Assembly (NCBI GenBank): GCA_032027005.1 | Contig: JAVSMW010000005.1 | Location: 1 to 64,000, forward strand | DNA: 64,000 nucleotides | Origin: JAVSMW01 sp032027005 | Lineage (GTDB): Bacteria > Bacillota > Thermincolia > Thermincolales > UBA2595 | Reading direction: 5' to 3' | Shown: piece by piece, positions 25,387-32,734 of the stretch | Layout of the letters: each line of letters starts with the position of its first letter | Numbering within the stretch: the first letter of the stretch is position 1 | Position numbers and translations under genes: made by a program | Notes under the pieces: model-generated | The model's input: the letters and a program-made list of their open reading frames with translations, nothing else | Databases searched by the model: none | What the model was told of the DNA's origin: nothing

Positions 25387-26244
25387 TCATCTTAGTGGCG
25401 CGAGACCCAGAATAGTCCTGGCTTCATCAGGAGTTGCCACTTCCAGGCCCAGATCATGGATGTAACGGACAAGCCTTTCGACCAACTGGGCATTGCTTTT
25501 AGCCAGTTCTCCTTTGCGGTAATGGATATTGTCTTCAAAGCCAACCCGGGCAAAGCCGCCCATCATAATGGACATCATCGTTGCCGGCAGCTGGTCCTGG
25601 CCAATGCCCAAGGCCCCAAAGACTGAGTCAGGAGGAAGAAGGTCAACGTAGTGCATCAAATGTTTGGGGCTAAATGATGTAGCCCCTTGGTTAATCTTGT
25701 TCATCCCCAGAACGAAACTGAAATAGTAGGGTTTTTCCAGCAATCCCATATTTATCAGGTCGATGGCGTCATCCATATTTGAATTGTTATATATCTCCAA
25801 TTCAGCCTTGATGCCCCGGTCTAACATCATTTGAGCCGCTTTCTTTAAAAAGGGCCGGGTCCATTCGATGATCAAACTCAGGTCGCGAAAGGAAATGGCA
25901 CAGATGCCCATGTCCAGCGAAGCCATTTCCGGCATAGCGTCTAATGCCTGAAGACCGTCTTCTGCCGGAGAACCGCCTGGTTTAAGAGCCGGGGCAATAC
26001 TGTTCTCGATGATAATATTGCATTTGGAGCGCACCAAAGTGTTCATTTCTTTAAACACGTTTACATCATTTGTCTGCACACCGTTTTTATCCCGGGCATG
26101 CAAATGCACCACCGCCGCCCCGGCGTTATAGCAATCGTATACATCCTGGGCCACTTCGTCAGGTTGGACCGGTAAATTGGGATTAGCTTCTTTGCCTTGA
26201 AAATTACTTGTTGGTGCTACAGTGATGATAATTTTTTTAGCCAT
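25387..26244 (-). CDS. beta-keto acid cleavage enzyme (BKACE), copy 1
   Basis: A 285-residue BKACE (DUF849) protein, the family of 3-keto-5-aminohexanoate cleavage enzyme. It condenses a beta-keto acid with acetyl-CoA and splits it to acetoacetate plus a new acyl-CoA, using a zinc ion held by HLH and other residues. Seen here: KIIITVAPTSNFQGKEANP at the N-terminus, VVHLHARDKNGVQTND (zinc motif), ENSIAPALKPGG, and PDSVFGALGIGQDQL. It is nearly identical in layout to the BKACE at 40561-41415. It is the first gene of cassette B, behind GGAGG and a sigma-54 promoter. In this operon it would convert a carboxylated ketone to an acyl-CoA. Confidence 0.92.
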   Translation of the reverse strand: MAKKIIITVAPTSNFQGKEANPNLPVQPDEVAQDVYDCYNAGAAVVHLHARDKNGVQTNDVNVFKEMNTLVRSKCNIIIENSIAPALKPGGSPAEDGLQALDAMPEMASLDMGICAISFRDLSLIIEWTRPFLKKAAQMMLDRGIKAELEIYNNSNMDDAIDLINMGLLEKPYYFSFVLGMNKINQGATSFSPKHLMHYVDLLPPDSVFGALGIGQDQLPATMMSIMMGGFARVGFEDNIHYRKGELAKSNAQLVERLVRYIHDLGLEVATPDEARTILGLAPLR

Positions 26245-26335
26245 TTAACTGCCTCCTTTTGAATACTTTTCCTACACTAGTCCAGGTAATAATTGTCGCC
26301 TGAGGCTGTTAGGAGTAAAATATACAAAAATATTA

Positions 26336-26351
26336 AGCAATTACCGCGCCA
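26336..26351 (-). promoter_or_regulatory. sigma-54 promoter of cassette B
   Basis: The minus strand reads TGGCGCGGTAATTGCT, with GG and GC ten bases apart. The probable start is near 26325, about 80 bp before the BKACE ATG. It lies downstream of a response regulator with a GAFTGA motif. Confidence 0.82.
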
Positions 26352-26415
26352 AATTAATTTAAGTTTTTAGTTAATAATCCAGATAAGCCGGTCAATGGTT
26401 AAATTTAAGAGCTAG

Positions 26416-26479
26416 ACGGGCAAAATATTGAGTTTAGTTGTCAGGCGAAAAGTTAATTATCCCAACAATATTTGCCCGT
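26416..26479. promoter_or_regulatory. spaced inverted repeat upstream of cassette B promoter
   Basis: ACGGGCAAAATATTG (26416-26430) and CAATATTTGCCCGT (26466-26479) are reverse complements apart from one extra A, with 35 bases between. The position, 90-155 bp upstream of the probable transcription start, would suit activator or bending-protein binding. No matching repeat was seen in front of cassette C. Confidence 0.45.
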
Positions 26480-26503
26480 AAAAACCAAACATTAAGCGAA
26501 ACC

Positions 26504-26541
26504 GCGAAATTTATTTCTTTTCTGCGAAAACTATTTCGCAG
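26504..26541. promoter_or_regulatory. pair of GAAA-N4-TTTC operators (cassette B)
   Basis: Two sites with the core GAAA-N4-TTTC start at 26506 and 26526, 20 bp apart; the second extends to the 8-4-8 palindrome CTGCGAAA-ACTA-TTTCGCAG (26522-26541). They lie about 180-215 bp upstream of the start. A similar pair lies at the same distance in front of cassette C, whose regulator is a paralogue, so these are probably the response regulator sites. Confidence 0.6.
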
Positions 26542-26543
26542 AA

Positions 26544-26584
26544 AGCAGCGCCCAAAGAACCATAAAGGTTCTTTGGGCGCTGCT
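26544..26584 (-). terminator. hairpin after response regulator 1
   Basis: AGCAGCGCCCAAAGAACC (26544-26561) pairs perfectly with GGTTCTTTGGGCGCTGCT (26567-26584). It lies right after the stop of the regulator gene. The T-run on the minus strand is weak, so termination efficiency is uncertain. Confidence 0.7.
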
Positions 26585-26588
26585 TAAT

Positions 26589-27959
26589 TTACAGAGAATA
26601 AAGATAGTCATTGGGGGTGATTTCAAACTTTTTAATTTTAAGCTGTAAACTTCTGGTGGACATAGACAAATGGCGGGCGGCTTTAGTCCTGTTCCCCTCG
26701 TAAAGGTGCAGGGCCGCACATATTTCCCTGCGTTCAATGTCGGATATCAATTCAGATTTTATTTTTGTCCATGTATTGCCTTGCAGCTTTGTATACCCTT
26801 CGGAATTTAAAGAAAGGTGTTCCGGTTCCAGATACGGTCCGTCATGCAGCACTACTGCCCGCTCGATTATGTTTCGCAATTCCCTGACATTGCCGGGCCA
26901 GTGATAACTGCTTAAAACCTTTAAAGCCTCATTCGAAATCTCCAAGATTTCTTTCTGATGCAGGATATTGAACTGGGCCAAAAAATTTTTAACTAGAATA
27001 TGAATGTCTTCACGCCGTTCCCTTAAGGGCGGAATATTCACCGGGATAACTGCCAGGCGGTAATAGAGGTCTGAGCGGAACTGACCTTCCGCAATCATTT
27101 TTTCAAGCATCTGATTGGTCGCAGATACAATCCGGATATTGATATCCAAGGTTTTTGTCCCGCCAAGGCGTTCTATCTGCCGCTGTTCAATAGCACGCAG
27201 CAGTTTGCCCTGTGATAATGGTGGCATCTCACCCAATTCATCTAAAAAAAGTGTCCCCCCCTGCGCTAATTCCAGTTTTCCAACCTTTTGGGAGGCTGCC
27301 CCGGTAAAAGCTCCCTTTTCATAGCCAAACAGCTCACTTTCCAGAAGGTTATCCGGCAAAGCTGCACAGTTTATGGCGACAAAAGGGCCGCCGGCACGGT
27401 TGCTGCAGCGATGAATTTCCCTGGCCAGCAATTCCTTACCTGTTCCCGATTCCCCCAATAACATCACATTAGCGTTGGACCGGGCAGCTTTATGCACGGT
27501 ATCAAGGACGTGCTGCATCTGAGTACTTCCGTAAATAATTTCCGACTGCTTTTCTTTTTCGAGCTGCTCCATTCCGGAAATATTTTTCGTACTAGCCAGG
27601 ATTTCCTCAATGTTCTGATCCATTTGCTCGAAACTGAAAGGTTTGACAACATAATCATAAGCCCCGCACTTCATGGCTTCCACAGCATTTTGAATACTGG
27701 CATAAGCCGTCATAATGAGCACCGGTGCTTTGTGGGAATTTTTCCGGATCATCTTCAAAGCATCTAATCCGCTTATTTCATCCATCACAAGATCTAGAAT
27801 GACTAAATCCGGCTTTTCTTTATTAAAAAGAACAGCTCCTGCTGACCAGGAAGTGGCGGAAAAGATATGATATTTTTCACCTAATGATTCCTGAAACAGC
27901 CAGCCCATATTTGGCTCATCATCAACAACGAGAATCACAGGCTTTCTGATTCCACTCAT
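26589..27959 (-). CDS. NtrC-family response regulator (cassette B)
   Basis: A 456-residue sigma-54 activator with a receiver domain (acid pocket DD at 13-14, phosphorylated aspartate about D56 in VILDLVMD, KPF lysine), an AAA+ domain (Walker A GESGTGKE, sigma-54 contact GAFTGA, LFLDELGEM) and a Fis-type DNA-binding helix pair (EGNRTKAARHLSMSTRSLQL). It overlaps the kinase gene at 27959, so the two are made together. The operon it most likely activates starts at 26244, just downstream past the operator pair and the sigma-54 promoter. The paralogue at 42429-43787 has the same layout. Confidence 0.93.
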   Translation of the reverse strand: MSGIRKPVILVVDDEPNMGWLFQESLGEKYHIFSATSWSAGAVLFNKEKPDLVILDLVMDEISGLDALKMIRKNSHKAPVLIMTAYASIQNAVEAMKCGAYDYVVKPFSFEQMDQNIEEILASTKNISGMEQLEKEKQSEIIYGSTQMQHVLDTVHKAARSNANVMLLGESGTGKELLAREIHRCSNRAGGPFVAINCAALPDNLLESELFGYEKGAFTGAASQKVGKLELAQGGTLFLDELGEMPPLSQGKLLRAIEQRQIERLGGTKTLDINIRIVSATNQMLEKMIAEGQFRSDLYYRLAVIPVNIPPLRERREDIHILVKNFLAQFNILHQKEILEISNEALKVLSSYHWPGNVRELRNIIERAVVLHDGPYLEPEHLSLNSEGYTKLQGNTWTKIKSELISDIERREICAALHLYEGNRTKAARHLSMSTRSLQLKIKKFEITPNDYLYSL

Positions 27960-29626
27960 TAGTGATCCCCCCTTTCAAACCGTCCTTTCAGAAACCCTTG
28001 CCTGGGCAAACCTATTGAGAAAATAGCACCTGAGCCGTAGCCCGGGTCTAACGACAAAAGACCGTTATGCCGGCTGATGATGCTTTGCACCAATGCTAAG
28101 CCAAGTCCCGAACCATTTGTTTTGGTTGTATAAAAAGGCCTAAAGACCGCGTTTTCTATCTCTGGTTTAATTCCCGGTCCGGTATCTTTTATTTTGACAT
28201 ACACCAGTTTACTATCAACCCGTCCATCAATACTGACAGATAATGTCCCCCCCTCGGGCATGGCTTGCAGGGAGTTCAGCATTAAGTTTAAAATAGCCTG
28301 GTGAAGATGCTCGGAGTCGCCGCAAATAAATGGTTCAGCACATTGATACTGCTCTTCTATAACCACATTTTGTTCTTCAGCCATGCCCCTGATTAGATCA
28401 ACAGCTTTCTTGACCATCTCCACAATATTAAAATCAAGAAATTCCGGCAGAGAATACCTGGTAAATTCAGACAGTGATTGCGTGACCTTCTCAACCCGGT
28501 TGATTTCTTCAAGGGCTACTTCTGTAAATTTTTGCAGGTATTGCTTATCATCTAACCGGCGGGGCACTATTCTGATGGCTTCACGTAAAATAGTTAAAGG
28601 GTTCCTGATTTCATGAATCATACTCACGGCCAGTTGCTCCACTGAGTGAACTGCTTCCGAGCGGTATATTCTTTCCTCTTCCCGCAGGGCTGTGGTCATA
28701 TCCTGCAGAACTGTTAAAAATCCCAGGCAATTGCCCCTGTCGTCGATGAGTGAGGCCATCACAACGTTCATTTTCGTTTCGTCCGGCCCAAGGCATGTAG
28801 TGTTAAATTGATAAGTCCCCCCCGAAGCGCGCAGTTGTTTTAACATCTGTTTCCAATCACCCAGACCCAGGGCGGAAAAAGTTTTCTCCGCCGGACAATC
28901 CATCAAGGTATCAGGTTTCACTCCAAAGCCCTCTATTTTTTTGCTGACAAATCGCACTGTCCCTTTTTCATCGGCTACAATCACACTGAATTGCAGACTA
29001 TTAATGAAAAATCGGATATGCCTCTGAATGTTGGAAATAGTTTCGTCTTTCTCTAGCAATGTACGGCAGCCCATGACCACGAGTCCGGCTTGACCCATCA
29101 GTGGCTCTATATCAGGTGACAGAAAAACATTCATCCCGCCCCGCGCCATTTGCTCATATATATCCTCAATGGTTTCATTAGCCCAAACACAACCGAGGAC
29201 AACATTATCACGAATAATCGGAACTACACAATTCATAATTTCTCCGCGGGTCATAGTTCCTATAGCCATGACCGGCCGGCCGGTTTCCACACAGCGCCTG
29301 CCAACATGATCCGGCTCTGGAACAAACCCGGTTTTATCTTTATAAATCTTTGTTGGACCATACACTACAGCGCAATCAAGCTCCCGGGAAAAATAACCGG
29401 CTCCTAAGCCAGGAAAGCTATCACAAACTTTATCTACAACAGGAGCCAGAATGTTAAACATTTCCTGAATAATTTCTGTTTTGTTTTGCCCGGACACCCT
29501 TTCAGGATTGTTAAAAACATCTCCCAGACAAGAATCTAAATATCTGGCAATCCCAAATAACTTATTAGCTTTTTCTCCTAACAAAGCTGTTTCAGCCCTT
29601 TGAAATAACAGGTGACTGTTAAACAA
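27959..29626 (-). CDS. cytoplasmic sensor histidine kinase (cassette B)
   Basis: A 555-residue kinase without membrane segments. The N-terminal 200 residues are a Cache/GAF-like sensory domain (SFPGLGAGYFSRELDCAVVYG, VETGRPVMAIG, RGEIMNCVVPI), followed by a PAS domain (LQFSVIVADEKGTVRFVSKKIEGF), a HisKA domain with the phosphorylated histidine near residue 338 (MIHEIRNPLTIL), and an ATPase domain (LNLMLNSLQAMPEG, DTGPGIKPEI, GSGLGLALV). A soluble sensor suggests an internal signal, such as the ketone, a beta-keto acid or acetoacetate; this is inferred by analogy with the acetoacetate system AtoSC. TTG 29626 has GAGGGG six bases upstream. Confidence 0.9.
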   Translation of the reverse strand: MFNSHLLFQRAETALLGEKANKLFGIARYLDSCLGDVFNNPERVSGQNKTEIIQEMFNILAPVVDKVCDSFPGLGAGYFSRELDCAVVYGPTKIYKDKTGFVPEPDHVGRRCVETGRPVMAIGTMTRGEIMNCVVPIIRDNVVLGCVWANETIEDIYEQMARGGMNVFLSPDIEPLMGQAGLVVMGCRTLLEKDETISNIQRHIRFFINSLQFSVIVADEKGTVRFVSKKIEGFGVKPDTLMDCPAEKTFSALGLGDWKQMLKQLRASGGTYQFNTTCLGPDETKMNVVMASLIDDRGNCLGFLTVLQDMTTALREEERIYRSEAVHSVEQLAVSMIHEIRNPLTILREAIRIVPRRLDDKQYLQKFTEVALEEINRVEKVTQSLSEFTRYSLPEFLDFNIVEMVKKAVDLIRGMAEEQNVVIEEQYQCAEPFICGDSEHLHQAILNLMLNSLQAMPEGGTLSVSIDGRVDSKLVYVKIKDTGPGIKPEIENAVFRPFYTTKTNGSGLGLALVQSIISRHNGLLSLDPGYGSGAIFSIGLPRQGFLKGRFERGDH

Positions 29627-30033
29627 TCTGATCCCCTCTTTACATGATATAAGTTGTTTAGTCTATAATAAGCTTAAAATGAACCACATCTGTCTAAATC
29701 ATATATTGATGTAATTATAATTATTTTCGTCGCGAACATCCATTTCAATGCGCTGAACGGTCAAATTCTATGCCTAAACGGTAGCTTCAGATAATTTTTT
29801 TGTTTTCCTTCGAACTTTTTATCTTCTTTCAGTATCTTTAAGAATAGAAACAACAATATCAACACTGAAAGGAATGACGGGTGAGTTGATAAACTATTAG
29901 TTTTATGGGAACCCTCAACAGTAAAGATATATGGCAGATCGGCTAAAAGTCACCGGGAGTAAAGATTTGATTAGTTGATAAAGATTCAGAAAGCACTCAG
30001 CTTTGAAGGTTTACTGAGAGAAGGGGGCCCGTA
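29627..30033. other. non-coding stretch upstream of histidine kinase 1
   Basis: About 400 AT-rich bases between divergent transcription units. I see no gene, no -24/-12 promoter and no clear long inverted repeat. It presumably holds the promoters of the kinase gene (minus strand) and the small plus-strand genes. Confidence 0.5.
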
Positions 30034-30147
30034 ATGAGGAAAAAGAACAAAATCCAACTACTTATAGACGAACAGCTCGGCCCATTAGGCAACTTTGGAA
30101 AACCTCTGGTAACAGGAATCCTATTAGCTGCTTTAGCAATCTTTTAA
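30034..30147 (+). CDS. small ORF of 37 residues, possibly membrane-associated
   Basis: ATG at 30034 follows GAAGGGGG with good spacing. The 37-residue product starts MRKKNKIQLLIDEQLG and ends in a hydrophobic stretch, VTGILLAALAIF, long enough to lie in a membrane only in part. I do not recognise it. The strong ribosome binding site is the main support. Confidence 0.35.
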   Translation: MRKKNKIQLLIDEQLGPLGNFGKPLVTGILLAALAIF

Positions 30148-30403
30148 TTCAGTAATTAGCTGAAGATATAATTTACCGGGAATTGGCAGTGTTATTTGGA
30201 GGGGTATGGCTGAGTTTAAATATTATGCTTTTAGAGACTTTCCGTCTTTTAAAGAATAACAATTATAGTCTTTATTGATTTTTTTAAAAATCTTTGCCGT
30301 ATAGTAAATTTTCACACTCTGGTCACAAACATGACAATTTTCTATCAAAACTTCCCTGTAAAATAAGATGTAAGAAAAATAATGATTATATAAGGAGTTG
30401 ATA

Positions 30404-30679
30404 ATGATGATGGGACCATGGTTTTATGGGGCCGGAGGCTCGGGTTGGTTTGGCATGGGCCTTGGAATGGTTTTTCAGCTATTGTTCTGGATTTTGATAA
30501 TTTATGTTGTGGTCCGGCTGGTCCGGGGGGGAAGCGTCGGAAGAGCAACTGACGACGGCAGTTTAAATTTTACTGCAAACAACCGGTCTTCCGCCAAAGA
30601 AATTTTAAAGCAGCGTTATGCCAAAGGAGAAATTACCAGGGAGCAATTTAAAGAGATGCTGGATGATATAAAAGAATAA
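30404..30679 (+). CDS. small membrane protein with SHOCT domain
   Basis: A 91-residue protein: a glycine-rich N-terminus, one membrane helix (VFQLLFWILIIYVVVRLV), a linker, then a C-terminal SHOCT motif (SAKEILKQRYAKGEITREQFKEMLDDI). SHOCT is a short oligomerisation domain common in small membrane proteins of Firmicutes. ATG 30404 is seven bases after AAGGAG; the track of possible starts also includes TTG 30398, which is too close. It has no obvious partner nearby. Confidence 0.85.
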   Translation: MMMGPWFYGAGGSGWFGMGLGMVFQLLFWILIIYVVVRLVRGGSVGRATDDGSLNFTANNRSSAKEILKQRYAKGEITREQFKEMLDDIKE

Positions 30680-30747
30680 TTGCAACAGTTCCATTGATTA
30701 CCGACCTCTGCACCGAAAAATTCGGCTTACAAAAAAGAAATAATACT

Positions 30748-30794
30748 AAAAAGGCAAATTTGTGCTATATGTAATGGCACAAATTTGCCTTTTT
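30748..30794. terminator. bidirectional terminator
   Basis: AAAAAGGCAAATTTGTGC (30748-30765) pairs with GCACAAATTTGCCTTTTT (30777-30794). It has T-runs on both strands and separates the SHOCT gene from the converging small membrane protein gene. Confidence 0.85.
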
Positions 30795-30814
30795 GCAATA
30801 ACGAAGAGAGAATC

Positions 30815-30904
30815 CTATTTCTCTGCCCAAACTTTCATTCCACCATCTAATTTATAAACCCGATTATATCCATGCTTTTTAAGAAATTGACCTGCCGCCT
30901 CAAC
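30815..30904 (-). pseudogene. C-terminal remnant of a rhodanese domain
   Basis: Directly after, and in frame with, the stop of the small membrane protein, the minus strand reads AAGQFLKKHGYNRVYKLDGG then MKVWAEK and a stop. This is the typical end of a rhodanese (sulfurtransferase) domain (GY-N-VY-L-GGM-W). The catalytic cysteine part is missing, so the remnant cannot be active. A membrane-anchored rhodanese gene was probably lost by an internal deletion. Confidence 0.6.
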
Positions 30905-31099
30905 CTATTTTGCAACTGAGTCCATCTCGCTCTTTTCTACGTCCTCTTTCTTAAAGACCAGTTTGTTTATAAAACTTCCAATAAACAGGCCTAAGCCCGC
31001 TGCAATGACATAGCCTGTTGCTTCCAAGTCAGGATTTAATAACTTAACCGCAATAATCATTATAACCGCACAAACTACCGGAAATATAACTTTTTTCAT
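30905..31099 (-). CDS. small two-helix membrane protein
   Basis: A 64-residue protein beginning MKKVIFPVVCAVIMIIAVKL with two hydrophobic helices (residues about 4-20 and 31-50) and a charged tail (FKKEDVEKSEMD). ATG 31099 has AAGGGGG upstream. In-frame rhodanese codons follow its stop, so this may be the N-terminal anchor of a once larger protein. A tandem structured leader lies immediately upstream. I do not recognise a family. Confidence 0.6.
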   Translation of the reverse strand: MKKVIFPVVCAVIMIIAVKLLNPDLEATGYVIAAGLGLFIGSFINKLVFKKEDVEKSEMDSVAK

Positions 31100-31121
31100 G
31101 TAAATCACCCCCTTCCACATC

Positions 31122-31294
31122 AGATAGTGCTTATTTGAGAGCTGGAGACATAAAAAAGTGAATAGGCATAGAATGCTATCCACCCTCATAGTCCAGTCTC
31201 AATAGCTTTAGATAGTGCCTATTTGAGAGGTTTAGACATAAAAAATGAATAGACGTATAACGACTATCCACCCTCATAGTCTAATCTCAAATAA
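31122..31294 (-). ncRNA. tandem structured 5' leader, candidate riboswitch-like RNA
   Basis: Two copies of a roughly 83-nt element (31122-31204 and 31210-31294, offset 88 bp) lie in the leader of the small membrane protein gene, ending just before its ribosome binding site. Each folds as a long hairpin. In the distal copy, TATTTGAGA/TCTCAAATA, then TTAGAC/GTCTAA, GGATAG/CTATTC and an apical CGT/ACG stem pair up. The proximal copy keeps the same layout with some different paired bases. TATGAGGGTGGATAG is shared between the copies. It does not match a riboswitch class that I can name. Confidence 0.5.
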
Positions 31295-31476
31295 GTACAT
31301 CATATCCTCAGGGACTTAGATGACTTACCCCGCAATTATGGTTTTCACCATAATGCTTTGACCGAAAAAGGCTATATTCAATTGTAATTACTAAAAGTAT
31401 AAATCAAACTTGAAGTTTCCGGCAATAGTGCTATCATGAATTGCAGGTTAAAAAGGCTAACCGGTTAAATGTGTAA

Positions 31477-31515
31477 TTAAAAGGCAGCTTCCCTAATGAG
31501 TAAGCTGCCTTTTAA
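31477..31515 (-). terminator. terminator after DUF4309 lipoprotein gene
   Basis: TTAAAAGGCAGCTT and AAGCTGCCTTTTAA form a perfect stem around an 11-base loop, four bases after the gene's stop. Symmetric A/T runs may let it work in both directions. Confidence 0.85.
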
Positions 31516-31518
31516 TCT

Positions 31519-32271
31519 TTACCATTGCCTGCCTGGATCATTTGCCTTAGAATTAGCAGTCCCTTTCGGATAAAGTACATTATAGTGCTCCATAAAAGGG
31601 TTGGGGTTAGCACTAGTGGACTTGGGAAATACCATTTCGATTTTAAACTCTGATCCTGTTGTATAACCGATGATTTCATGGTCATTACTCTTAATGTCAT
31701 ACGCCGGTGCGCCGAAAACTTCTTTTGCTTTGGCTAAAGATATGCCTTTGAGTTGGCCATCAAAAGATTGGATTTCGAATATTTTCTTTTCCTCATTGAC
31801 GCCAAAGATAATATCATGGCTCGCATAGGTGGCGTACAGACCTTTAGCGGACGCTACGTAATTAGTCTTGTCGGCCTTGCCCCAGCTATTCTCGACGGCT
31901 TCTATGTTCATTTCGACGGGAACACCGCACTTAACAACGTTCAATATAGGGAAGGCGGAGTTGATAACTTTGCCTTGCCTGGCCAGCTGCTTCATATTTA
32001 ACAGTAGAACTGTGTTGGGATCGGTGGTTTTTGTAGGCTGAGTTGCCTGAAATTGTGTATTTTTGAAAGCCATTGATTCCGCACTATTAGTCGCGGGGTC
32101 TTTTTGCTGACCGGTAGCTGCAACAGCTTCCTGATTTTGACTGATAATCGTTGGGGTATCAGAATTTGTGGACTGTATAGTACGATCCGGGCCGGCGCAC
32201 CCTACTATAAGTGTCGTGGTAAGAGCTGCAACAGCCCATTTTATCGATGTTTTTTTGTATGTTCTAATCAT
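31519..32271 (-). CDS. YjgB-like (DUF4309) lipoprotein
   Basis: A 250-residue exported protein with a signal peptide and lipobox LIVGC (cysteine at about 25), a low-complexity linker rich in T, N, Q and A to about residue 90, and a C-terminal DUF4309/YjgB domain (VVKCGVPVEMNIEAVENSWGK, FEIQSFDGQLKGISLAKAKEV, EHYNVLYPKG). Its function in Bacillus-type bacteria is unknown. It stands alone with its own terminator and is not part of the catabolic cassettes. Confidence 0.8.
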   Translation of the reverse strand: MIRTYKKTSIKWAVAALTTTLIVGCAGPDRTIQSTNSDTPTIISQNQEAVAATGQQKDPATNSAESMAFKNTQFQATQPTKTTDPNTVLLLNMKQLARQGKVINSAFPILNVVKCGVPVEMNIEAVENSWGKADKTNYVASAKGLYATYASHDIIFGVNEEKKIFEIQSFDGQLKGISLAKAKEVFGAPAYDIKSNDHEIIGYTTGSEFKIEMVFPKSTSANPNPFMEHYNVLYPKGTANSKANDPGRQW

Positions 32272-32399
32272 GACTGCCCTCCTGATGTTAGACTTACTGT
32301 TTCACCATCTTCAATAATTTCATACTTAAAAGCCTGTTTGATCGCATCTCTGGGAAACTTTGCTTCTACACCTTTTTCTTCCAAATAGTCTTTAAGTAC
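32268..32399 (-). pseudogene. remnant of an HI0074-type HEPN protein
   Basis: The minus strand encodes LKDYLEEKGVEAKFPRDAIK then QAFKYEIIEDGET, which resembles the middle of HI0074-type nucleotidyltransferase partner (HEPN toxin) proteins. The catalytic R-X4-H region is lost and the frame runs into the start codon of the lipoprotein gene. No start codon or antitoxin is seen. Confidence 0.45.
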
Positions 32400-32510
32400 A
32401 CTTTTTTAATATTTTCGAATATTAATTTCTATTATATCCGGCAATTCCCCTGCTAAAAATTTGAAAATCGGTGATTTTAAGAAGAAAATGCCCATAACAT
32501 GGTAAACGCC

Positions 32511-32539
32511 AATAAGAATGCGCAAAGCGCATTCTTATT
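32511..32539. terminator. perfect hairpin near the end of cassette C
   Basis: AATAAGAATGCGC (32511-32523) pairs with GCGCATTCTTATT (32527-32539), followed by a smaller hairpin, AGTCTTTT/AAAAAGACT. There is no clean T-run, but the place, after the last gene of cassette C, fits a terminator. The rest of 32400-32734 is the family A repeat and shows no gene. Confidence 0.5.
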
Positions 32540-32567
32540 AGTCTTTTAAAAAGACTCTTGTGTCTGA

Positions 32568-32686
32568 TTTATCCTATCGTAAGACTCCCACTTCTATAAG
32601 TTGGAGTGGTTCCCCGTACTCCGCTTCGGTGAGGGTTGACTCCCCCACCGAAGTCTCGATGTACAACTTTAGTTAAACGAGTTCAC
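32568..32686. repeat. palindromic repeat family A, single copy
   Basis: A single unit from ATTTATCCTATCGTAAGACT to GAGTTCAC, agreeing with the units at 11524-11722 except for a few changes (for instance TAAGTTGGAG for TAAGTGGGAG, and TACAACTTTAGTTAAAC). It lies 48 bp after the last gene of cassette C. Confidence 0.8.
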
Positions 32687-32734
32687 TTACGCAACTCAGC
32701 TAAATTTCTGTATTATACATTTAGACGGTCTTTC

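Noticed and set aside
30206..30259. A 17-residue frame with a good ribosome binding site (MAEFKYYAFRDFPSFKE).
   Set aside because: Too short and without any family likeness to be called a gene.
31122..31294. A simple tandem duplication without function.
   Set aside because: Not fully excluded, but the copies have diverged while keeping the fold and lie exactly in a 5' leader, so it is listed as a candidate RNA.
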